A stretch of 64,000 nucleotides of DNA from Brachypterus glaber. Taxonomy: Eukaryota > Arthropoda > Insecta > Coleoptera > Kateretidae. The stretch lies in NCBI GenBank assembly GCA_958510825.1, contig OY294051.1, positions 1 through 64,000 on the forward strand, in the 5' to 3' direction. Position numbers and translations under genes: made by a program. This document shows, piece after piece, positions 46,601 to 56,400 of the stretch (its first letter is position 1; each line of letters opens with the position of its first letter). Under the pieces are notes generated by a model, which searched no databases, was not told the origin of the DNA, and worked only from the letters and a program-made list of their open reading frames with translations.

Positions 46601-46964
46601 AATATTAGTACATAACAGGTATTATGTATAGTCTTCCACACGGGGGGCATGGGGGTCATTCCTCCTCAGCGAGATATATTAGCATAGAAATACCTTCAAA
46701 ATTATATTTTTGGTGAACGCGACATTTTTTTCCTTATGGATGCCCCCCCCTTAAAATGAAATCCGCCCCTGTACCACATTCCTCGCATATTTTCTATAGC
46801 CTCACATCCGTGTGTCAAACAATAGTTACATATTTTAAGTAGTTTTAAATTAATATTGTGATTTACCTAAAAAAATTACCTTTTAATGAATTGATACGAG
46901 TATCTCCCACTTTAGATTTGCTTTTTATTTTAAAACAGTTCAGTAAAGAGAAACAACAAGCCAT
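43661..46964 (-). CDS. CYB5R4: Cytochrome b5 reductase 4 (Ncb5or), 8 exons, 571 aa with first exon 1b
   Basis: Soluble/ER-associated NAD(P)H oxidoreductase made of cytochrome b5, CS and b5-reductase domains; the family is tied to lipid desaturation and ER redox. Exons: 46880-46964 (1b), 46383-46498, 46159-46320, 45750-46001, 44955-45429, 44420-44720, 44200-44289, 43661-43895 (1716 nt, phases agree). Exon 2 carries the family-specific PGHSLMDWIRLGNSGKDLTG. Heme ligands are H100 (LPFHPGG) and H123 (QVHPWVNYE), 23 residues apart as in human H89/H112. The CS domain starts at FDWIQKMDSITLIFYTG. The FAD motif is SRSYTPVP; the NAD motifs are LLLAAGTGITPML and CGPDAF. The serine-rich linker after the b5 domain is long. 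Exon 1b starts MACCFSLLNCFKIKSK, so an acylated N-terminus is possible. Confidence 0.95.
46655..46785. mobile_element. Degenerate hAT-like element, inverted relative of 50696-50822
   Basis: It shares AGCGAGATATATTAGCAT, TACCTTCAAAATTATATTTT and an AAATCCGCCCCTG end with 50696-50822 in the opposite orientation. Its outer left end is eroded. It lies in Cyb5R4 intron 1. Confidence 0.6.
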
Positions 46965-49051
46965 TTTCTTTAATATACAATATTAATAAATTCGTTTAAT
47001 ACAACTTATTAAAGCCTAATTAATGCTTTAAGTTTATCCGACGCGTCGCGACGCACTGCAACTTTCCGAATTCCAATTTTAAATAGACTATAACGTGTAG
47101 TGCCACATTAATAGCATGTTACGCCGTGTGTAATGGAATGATAGAAAGCGAAAGAGTATATCGACGCTCCAAAATACAAATGTAAGAAGAGTCGACGCAC
47201 AGTCTCGTCAAAGAGGCGTCAGAAAAACAAACACGCAACTTTTTATGAAAAAAATATAATTAATATTATTAAGACTCCACTAGTCAGTAAAAGACAAATT
47301 AAAATAATAATTTTAATTCATTCATATTGAATTGAATTCCCTTTCTAGACGGGTGGAAATATTAATGTTTTTGTAGGAAATTGAAAAAGTTTTTTGATTT
47401 GGCAAAAATTATTGTTTTTGCCCAGTTATAGTTTGCGAACTATTACAAAGGTCTTGAATCGTTTTTTTTTTAATAAATGTTTAAATCGCACATTTCGTTC
47501 AATAGTTTACATACAAACGGACACTGACAGTTTTTACATTTTGTCGTTCTATGGCATTTTAAACTCGAAAATGCAAAAAAGCAAAAATTACGCACGAGCG
47601 TCCGTCATAAGCGTGCGTGCGTGCAAGTGAGACGCACTGACATTCCACACATATTTTCAATAGGCACACATCCGTGAGGCGAACAATATACAATTAACTT
47701 TTCCACCGGCTTTCATCGATTTTTTTTTGCACATTGCACATTTTCCAAAAATAGTTCATTTTATTAACCAAACATATTTTAAAAGACAGCAAAAGAAATA
47801 AATATACGTCTATCAAAAATAAAAAAAATTATAATGAATTATATTTTTTTATTAAAAAAAAAACAATAATAGATTCTTATTATTAATACTAAATAAATAA
47901 ATAATATATAAATAATACTAAAAGTTAAAATTAATTGAACTCGTTTAAATAATTATTGCTTTTTAAATTTCATCAATAAAATATAAAATATCTGAAACGT
48001 AAAATCGTTTAAAAATTTTTAAACGATTAAGTTAACTTTTATATTTTCGACGAGCAGAATTGTGGAAATGATCTAAACCACTTTTTGCCACACTCGTTTA
48101 CATTTTCCTACCTTTAGCAACTCCTCATACAGACAACAAATTTCCCTGACTTTTCCCGGTTTTCCAGGCAATTTTTTTATTTTTCCCTGACCATAAAGCA
48201 GATCTGCCGAGATCTGCAAAGTCTTATGACAAAAAAATGACTTTTTTCTAATTAGATTTTCTATTCGAATTCGAAGGGTTCTAACACTTTTTTATTAGTT
48301 TACTTCGGACAATAATTAAATAACTATAATATATGTAAAAAATAATTAAATAATTATACTTTTTATATAATAAGAAAGCTAATATATTTGCAAAATGCAA
48401 AAGTAATTTTTAAACAGTAAATCAAGTCTTCGCAAATAAAAAATAAAAGAAATTTTTAAAATTATATGCAAAAAAAGTAGATAAAAGTAAGTTATTAAAC
48501 AAATTAGGCTCTTCGCGAATAAAAATTTACATGAATTTGTAAAAAAGCACAATATTATAAGAATTCGCAAAAATATAGTATTTTTTTGCTTGTTTTCTAC
48601 TGGTTTATAGCTAATAACAATTTCGTGGGTGAAAATATTACAAAATATTGCAAAAAAACTTGTTTGACATATTTTTTATAAAGAAGTATAAAGTAAGCAT
48701 TAGTAAATAAAAAATAATACATGAATTTATTAAAAAAAAACACGAAATTAGCGCCGCAGGCGATTTTTTTTTAAAATACATGCATTTGTAAAAAAGTACA
48801 ATATTAGGGCCGCAGGCGAAAATTTTAGAAAGAATTCGCAAAAATATATTATTTTTTTGCTTCTTTTCTACAGCTTTATAGGTAATAACAATTTCGTGAA
48901 AATATTACAAATTATTGCAAAAAAACTTGTTTAGCAAATTTGGTTTTTAAGAGACAAATCTTTATAAAGAATTCAAATGTAGGCGCCGCAGGCGAAAATT
49001 TTTTAATAAATAGGCAGGTTTAAATAGCATTCCATGGATTACAAATATTAA

Positions 49052-49404
49052 CACTTTCGCTGCGGATGACTCTCTTGAAAGTCGGCCTCGCTGTTAGGGG
49101 CTGTCCATATATTACGTTACGCAAATTGTACCAAAATTCATACACTTCATACCCCGTTTCTGGCGTTATTAAAGGATGTAACACCCCCCTATTTGGGGGG
49201 GGGGGGGTAGCCAAAATATAAAATCTCTACAGCCTTTAATAACGCAAGAACCGGGGTATGAAGTGTATGAATTTTGGTACAATTTGCGTTACGTAATATA
49301 TGGACAGCCCCTTACCGGATGCGCAATGTGTGCAAGAAATTTATAAACAAAAAATACCTTAGCACCCGGTTATGCAACCGGATTATAGGGTAGCAGTGAA
49401 AGTT
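49052..49404. mobile_element. TTAA-flanked MITE inside repeat A, CACTTTCGCTGC ends
   Basis: TTAA at 49048-49051 and 49405-49408. The left end is CACTTTCGCTGC; the right end reads GCAGTGAAAGTT. Repeat A copy 2 (near 56927) has the uninterrupted site ATATTAACCAATT with a single TTAA, which proves insertion with TTAA duplication. Confidence 0.88.
49097..49311. mobile_element. TTA-flanked MITE (GGGGCTGTCCATATATTACG ends) nested in the TTAA element
   Basis: 215 bp flanked by TTA (49094-49096, 49312-49314). The ends are a near-perfect inverted repeat. Inner arms share AATTGTACCAAAATTCATAC and ACTTCATACCCCG with 20831-21072. A long G-run (49195-49207) marks the centre. Confidence 0.88.
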
Positions 49405-50221
49405 TTAACCAATTTTCTAAAATATGGGTCTCTGGCAATCATTGGAAAACTTTTTTTTTTATTAAAAATTTATATAACATTTTTTAAATTTTTGCATTTT
49501 TCAAAAATTTCCCAGACATTTCACAAAATTGCCTGACTTTTCCCGGTTTTCCAGAGTGTGGCCCCGTGCACTTCTGCGCATTCGTATGTTCAACCAAAAA
49601 TACCTGCGCATCGCTATATTTGTATTATATACAGGGTTATTCTTTTAAGTGTTACAGTACCTTTTTCTGTTTTTCAAGCTTTTATTTAACTTGCAATGTT
49701 TAAACAATTGTTAGTATTTTTGTTTAGGGCAAATCTGCCAAAGGCTTTTTCGACCACTTAGAATATACTTAGAAAGCTAACATGCTTAACTCGGCTGACA
49801 ATAAATTTTATATAAAACTTACCTTCAAACCTTTTTTTCAAAAAAAAAATGTTTAAAATTAAGCGTTTTAAGCAGTAGCGGACTGATGTATTTTTTTCAG
49901 GGCGGCGATTTCATGCGGGGTGGGCATCATAGGGGAAGCCACCATATAATGCTTAAATTTTTTATAATGGGGAGGGGCATTTAGACTGTGGGCCCAGGCG
50001 GCATTTGCCACAACGCCACTGTTATTAGTCTGCCACTGGTTTGAAGAATAATTTGTAAAGTTTTCGCTAAACTGGATCGGCCATTTTTAATTTTTAGAAA
50101 AACGCATCCATCCCGAACCGAAAATTTTTCTTTTGGCGGACCTACCCCGGAAAGTACGGGTTTCCCTTTTGCCTGGCCTTAAAACATTGAAACCCAAAAA
50201 AATATGTATATAGAAACCTAC

Positions 50222-50393
50222 CTGTTGCAGACCCTGTAGCAGCCGTACTGACCGAGGCGACCCCAGCGGCCAACCTCCCAACTTCTTGCAAAACTGGAGG
50301 CACAAAATTTGGACTTTTATTATTCGTGTTGGCCAATAACAAGTTACCTAAGGCACTTTTGCTTTTGTTTGTTGAAGGCCCATTATTTTCCAT
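50222..50393 (-). CDS. CYB5R4: Alternative first coding exon (1a) of Cyb5R4
   Basis: ATG at 50391-50393; donor GTAGG directly below 50222. The exon has 57 codons plus one base, ending GSATG with the last G split, the same phase as exon 1b. Joined to exon 2 it reads GSATG-NPRNKCALKPGHSL without a break and gives a 600-aa protein. Sequence: MENNGPSTNKSKSALGNLLL, then VPPVLQEVGRLAAGVASV. No other exon in the window fits its end. It may be the main start, with 1b an internal promoter, or the reverse. Distance to exon 2 is about 3.7 kb, full of repeats. Confidence 0.7.
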
Positions 50394-50695
50394 CGCTTAA
50401 ATAACTTTGATTTTAACATAAACACTCGCACATAAATTATAACCTCAAAAATCGATACGAATGTTTACCTTGTGAGTAGGATACATAACTTTAGTTTAAT
50501 CGAAATTTAAATTGTGTTTTAGTCATTATTTCGTTTAATGGATTAACTAGTATGCTTAAAACTGTAACGGGAAAACAAAAGACAAAAACACTGAATAATC
50601 TGTCAATACCATTACGCGCATTAGGGTGGACCGAAAATATGTTTTTTAAAATACAAAAATATATAAAAACGGTTTTAATTTTGTGTGTATACAGA

Positions 50696-50822
50696 CAGCG
50701 GCGGATTTATTACATTTTAAGGGGGGGGGGCATCCATAAGAAAATAAATTGCACATTCACCAAAAATATAATTTTGAAGGTATGCTAATAATATTATATC
50801 TCGCTGCCTAAATCCGCCCCTG
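50696..50822. mobile_element. hAT-like MITE with perfect 8-bp target duplication
   Basis: The ends CAGCGGCGGATTT and AAATCCGCCCCTG are flanked by TATACAGA on both sides (50688-50695 and 50823-50830). An 8-bp duplication and CAGNGGCGGA ends are typical of hAT transposons. The interior includes a G-run and is non-coding. Related copy at 46655-46785. Confidence 0.88.
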
Positions 50823-51380
50823 TATACAGACAGGTCCAGGCAACGGTGTACAAGAAGGATAAGGTGTTAAAATTAGTACAGTTTGTTAAATATTTACAAA
50901 AAATTGTATTTGGGGGTTTTGAGAGTCGCTAAAAATGACTTTGATATTTAAAAAATTCTATCCGTACCCCTTAATGGGGTAGAACCACCCCTTTTTTATA
51001 TATATATATATTTTATGCAACCTGAAAAAAATTGTTACCTGGGATTTTTCGTTTCGCTGAAAACGAATTTAATATTTAAAAAATTATGTCTTCCCCCGTA
51101 GAACCACCCGTACTTACCTACCTATATTTTTTCAATTAAAGTGATAGAACCACACATATTTACATTTTTTTATTAACCTGGTAAGTTATCAATGTGAGAA
51201 AATTTGCTACATTGGGATTTTGCAAGTCGCTTAAGACGAATTCAATATTTAACAAAATCTATGTGCCTCGCGCAATGAATTTCACGTAACGCAATTTCAT
51301 CCGCGAATTTCTTGTACACCGTTGCCTGGACCTGTCTGTATCTTATACAACAATAATGGAAAAATGTACACTTGGTAACC

Positions 51381-52162
51381 ATCCCAGGTAGCAAGGGATG
51401 TTATATTACAAGAAATTAACATCACTTTTGGGTGTATTTTTAAACTAAATCATAACATCACATAATATTGAAAAATAACATGTATTTAACATCACATTTG
51501 CAACGTAACACGTGTGACGTGACAACCATGTTATTTAATAACAAATATTTAGCAACGCAGTGAATATATCGCATGTCACATATTAACGTGGCTTTCACGT
51601 GAATGTCATGTTATTTTGCTTCTCACCGACGTTCGAAGCAAAAAATCGATATAAGATGATGTTGATAGAGTAAATTATTATAAGGAAATTGTATACACAT
51701 TATACGATTTCCAATGGATAGGGGGCTCTGCCGGGCTTCTCAAGACCACGGACACGGATTAAAGGAATATATTCTTCGCTTAATCTGCAATTTCGTATTT
51801 AGAATCTATCTGTTTCAATCTGTGATTGTTTCAATTACTGATTGATTTTAAATCCGATTTTTTTATAGGGTTATAGCGTTTTTAATGGTTTTAATTTAGA
51901 AAAAGCTAATGCCCTAAAATATTATTTAAATATTAAAGTACCAGTAACGGCATCCATAAGATATTAGATATAACAGGAATGTGGATTTATGATGTCACAA
52001 ACACGTTATTTTCGGGATGTCATTGTGTGATGTTATTAGGGGCGGACTTAGGACATCCCCACCATGCTACATTCTTGTTAAATGAGACTACAATCTTAAC
52101 ATCACATGTCACATATTAACGTGATTTTCACGTGAATGTCATGTTATTTTGCTACCTGGGAT
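51381..52162. mobile_element. Element with ATCCCAGGTAGCAA ends and internal direct repeats
   Basis: The left end ATCCCAGGTAGCAA and the right end (TTTTGCTACCTGGGAT) are inverted repeats. A block reading GTCACATATTAACGTG..TTTCACGTGAATGTCATGTT occurs at about 51575-51620 and again at about 52106-52150 in the same direction. AACATCAC words are frequent. No transposase. Confidence 0.65.
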
Positions 52163-52164
52163 TA

Positions 52165-52285
52165 GTCTTCCTTCTTTTTTTTCTACTATAGTGTTGTATT
52201 TTGTATATATATTTTTGTTTCTATTTTGTTAATATGGTGTATTTTATGCTGGAATAAAGAGTTATTATTATTATTATTATTAAAT
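52165..52285 (+). mobile_element. LINE-like 3' tail with (ATT)n
   Basis: GGAATAAAGAGTTATTATTATTATTATT-type ending (about 52248-52283) preceded by T-rich sequence looks like the 3' end of a non-LTR element with a trinucleotide tail. No coding sequence is left. Confidence 0.4.
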
Positions 52286-53450
52286 TGTTTTACAGACTAC
52301 TAAAACTTTATTCAAGTTTTAAAACACTTAATTTTTACTCCATCTTATTAGGAAAATACACCCATCTTATTTTAACAAACGGAAGTCGTATATTTCTATC
52401 TTTTTTTTAAGTTATCGAATTTTTTTATTGTATTATGTTTCAAAATAGGTATTTATTTCAAGTTATTATCGACTTTCACCTGAGTATTTTTGGTGATTTT
52501 CCTATTTAAAATTTTATCTATATTTAAATTATAAACGAAACTTGACCTAAGCACTCATACTTGTAGAATACCTACACTTTGTACACTTTGACTTGTAGGG
52601 GAGACGTGTGTACAGATGGATCCTTATACAATTTTGAAATTTCGATTGTTGATAATCAAAAATTATCATTGGATTATTTAGTTTTTTTTTTAATATATCT
52701 TAAAAGATAATACATTCTCAGTGGCGGATTTAGAGAGGGTAATTACCCCATGACCATAATTTTAAGAGAAAAAGTAGTTAGTACTTTTTCTTAACTAAGT
52801 ATTTTTTTTTTTTGAAAAAAATCGCCCTCGACGCATTTCTTGCATAGTTTCATTTAGTAAAAGATTTTTAAATAATTTTCACTTGATCAATTTTTCGGTT
52901 ACGATAACCGGTTTATCCCTCCTATACCTTGACTCCGTCCCTTCTTACTAAAGAATTTGTTACGCGTGACATAGCCTTGGGTAAAATCAATTGTTTTTAG
53001 GATGTGACATCCTTGCATCTACAAGCAGGTACATAACCCCAAATAACTGTAGGAGGCTGCTGGTAGAATCTCTGCGTTAAATCTTCATGCGAGTCAAGCT
53101 AACTTAAAAAAATATATATTTTGACATAGCCTTGGATACATTTATTTTTTTTTTAGACTAGCAACGTCGGTGCAACAGACCAACTAGATTTTTCTTTTGA
53201 TTTAATTCTTCTTCTCTTCATTAATTATGACCCTTTGGTCACTTATTTTTGATTTAACTAAGTAGTGCTCATTAACCCCGTTCTCCCCTACTATGAATCT
53301 AACCTAACTTTTTTGACATGGAGGGGCAGCGCGCTGCTTCTGTCGCCGTCATTTGTTTTTAAGCTCAACTGGTGAATGTGTTAATACTAAGTGCTGTGTT
53401 AAAATTGATCTGTAGTTTTAAATATTCAAAATAGTTTTAGATAGTTTAAA

Positions 53451-56400
53451 ATGGTGAAAAATAATAATAGCAGTGTCAAACAATACGTGAAACAGGTTTT
53501 AAAACTTTTTTATGGGGCGTTCGAGGTTTTTATTCATTGGATTTTTTCACAAATTTATAAAGGCCCAAAACACAATATCCCTCCAATTAAAGATCTTCTG
53601 TTTTTGGATTCGGCCACTACGATTGCATTGAAAATTCGCACGAAAAAGGTAATAATTAACAATTATTACACACTATTAACGAATTCTTAATTGGTTCATA
53701 ATTTTTAATTATCATACATTATAACTTTGACGTGGTATGAGTCACTGTACAATAATAGTTGGTAATAATTCTTTTATTTAACGATCTTTTGCTTAATAAG
53801 TTTACAAAACATAGAATTTGTTCAATAATGTTGGATTGGATTGAGTTATGCAAAAGAGAAACAACATATATATATATATACCCACAGTATATACTGTGCA
53901 TTTCAGATTATACAAAACAGAGAAAACAAAGATAGAACGATCAGATCAAGGCCAAAAAGTCCAACACTGTATTTTATTAAAAAAAAAACACACGTCAGCC
54001 TTGATCTTTGTTTCATACGTTTTGTTTACTTTCAAACTGGTAGTATGTATATATGTATATCAGTTGGAGGTCCCTCATATCAGTTGTTTCTCTAAAACAA
54101 GTCATTATACAACATACAAAAATAAATGTATCCAAGGCAATTTGCAAGACTGTAGCAAGATTAAATTAAGTAGGTACATATATACATATATTTTTTAACA
54201 AATCTCTGAATTTTGTTTTCATCATATTTTATAGGTATATTATATGCTTTGATGTTTTATATGTAAAAAACCTGATTTCCGCGAAAAAAAATCTTGGTTT
54301 GTTAGTCTGTCTGAGAAATTTGTAACCGCAATAACTCGAGAACGCTTCAAATTCGGACCATAGGTTGCTTATCCAAAGTTATAGGCTGGGATTCTTTTTC
54401 GTAAAAACGAGGTGGGATGAGGGGGGTAAAATGAGGTGAAAATTATTTCAAATCCATTTGTATCTTATTTTTTTTTTAATTTTTTTTTTTTTTAATGAAC
54501 CTAGGCAGGCCTGCAGAAGAAAGTTTTATTTTGTTGGCAGCAGTATTTATTTTTCTTTCAGATAAGGAGCGTCCAAGTTTTAGAGTCATTCATTCAGCGA
54601 ATCAAAGAAGTGAATCCGTACCTGAACTGTTTTGTAGCTGACAGATATGAGGATGCCCTGAAAGAGGCTCAAGCTGCAGATGAACTAATTTCTTCCCAAC
54701 GTATTCCAGTGGATGTTTTAGCCAAAGAAAAACCGTTCCTGGGTGTTCCTTTCACTACCAAAGACTGCATCCCTATTAAAGGTAATATTACAATATATTA
54801 ATATTCAGTTCAATTGTTCATTGATTTGTTTTATTAATAATCAAATGCATAGCTAGTTTGGACTGTTTGTTTTTTTGTTAGTTTGTTTCTTTGCTTGTTA
54901 ATTTGTTTGTCTCTCAGTTTGTTTGACATATGTTTGTGATAATTATCACAGTTATAATTTTTAAAGATTTGTTATTTAACTTTTCAGTTTTGGCTAAAAC
55001 AGACAATTTTGAAATCTGGACATCTTCCATTTTGTTGCAGGCTTAATCCACTCTTCAGGCCTACTAAAACGTAAACACATAATCGCAGAAGAAGATGCCC
55101 ACGTGGTGGCCGCACTCCGGCGCGCCGGCGCCATTCCCATAGGCCTCACCAACGTGTCCGAGTTGTGCATGTGGTGGGAGAGTGCCAACAACGTGCATGG
55201 GCGCACCAACAACCCCTACGACACGAACCACATAGTAGGGGGCTCGTCGGGAGGGGAGGGGTGCGCTCAAGCGGCTGCTTTATCGGCTTTTGGTAAGTTT
55301 TTGTTTTATTATACTGTTTTCTACAAGCTAGATCGTTTTCAAATTCGTCAAAACTCACCCTATTTTTTTTATACAATTCTAAACAACCTTATCTTGTCAC
55401 ATTTTTTGTACAAATAATAACTCAAGATCGGAATTTCAGATCAACATATTATTTAAATAAAAATCAAGTTTCACAAAAGGAAGAACTAATATTTCATCAT
55501 ATGTGAAGAAGCAAGCATAGTAAAAAACTTTTTTGTGGGTTAAATTTGATTTGATTGATCGTTTTAACTAAAAAAAAATCTTTGTAAATATTCAAAAAAT
55601 ATTTTCACAGTAAAATATATTTACACAAGCGTGAAAAAATATTTTCTTTCGATTAATCTAGACTATTTTTTTTACGAAACAGGTGCGACAGTAAAATGCG
55701 AGAAAAAAGATTTTCACAGTTAATTTTTTTTTCTGCCAGGTATTGGATCAGACATCGGCGGTTCAATCCGCATGCCCGCGTTCTTCAACGGCGTCTTCGG
55801 GCATAAGCCCTCTCCTTTCATAGTGTCCAATCACGGCCAATATCCGGAACCCGTGACCTCCGAACAGAACTCCTTTTTGGGCCTGGGCCCCATGTGCCGC
55901 AGGGCCGAAGACCTCTTACCCTTGCTCAAAATTATAGTGGAAAAACCAAAATTAGAAAAACTAAATTTGGATGAACCTGTGAATGTGAAAAGTCTGAAAT
56001 ATTTTTACCAGGAAAACGATACTGGCTCGATTTTGATTTCTCCAGTTGCTGCAGAAATTAGGGAGTTATTAGGAAAGATTGTTCTACATTTGGATAAGGC
56101 ACATGGAGTAAAAGCGACAAAGGTTAGTTTGGATTAAAACATTTATTTTTATCATTATCAATAAGAATTGAAATATTCTTTTTTTTACTGTAGGTTTCCT
56201 TTTCAGGTGTCACTTGATAAACTTATTTTTTTTCAATATTTTATTAATTTCCACTTGTTACTTGATAATTTATCATTGATAAGTTACACAGGCACACAAA
56301 AAAAAAGTGGTCTATACTTTAATAAACCATATATGTACTTCCATGTATTTTTTTCCGCTGAATCCGAATCAGAGAATTGGAATATAAGCTAAAATTTTAA

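Larger units (their letters stand above)
48125..49575. mobile_element. Repeat element A, copy 1 (GCCGCAGGCGAAA repeats, TTTTCCCGGTTTTCCAG ends)
   Basis: It holds three spaced GCCGCAGGCGAAA/T units (about 48750, 48810, 48980), repeated ATACATGAATTTATAAAAAA blocks, and CCTGACTTTTCCCGGTTTTC near both ends (48150 and 49535). Copy 2 is at 56390-57085. It is nested with two further elements. It sits in the long Cyb5R4 intron between exons 1a and 1b. Confidence 0.6.
50394..53450. other. Intergenic region between Cyb5R4 exon 1a and the amidase gene
   Basis: Divergent spacer of 3 kb. It holds a hAT-like MITE (50696-50822), a CCCAGGTAGC-ended element (51381-52162), a LINE-type tail (52165-52285) and a solo CAGTGGCGGATTTAG end near 52719. 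No gene is supported. Confidence 0.6.

Noticed and set aside
50087..50305. Separate 72-codon gene overlapping Cyb5R4 exon 1a
   Set aside because: A shadow frame of exon 1a that runs through its splice donor into intron.
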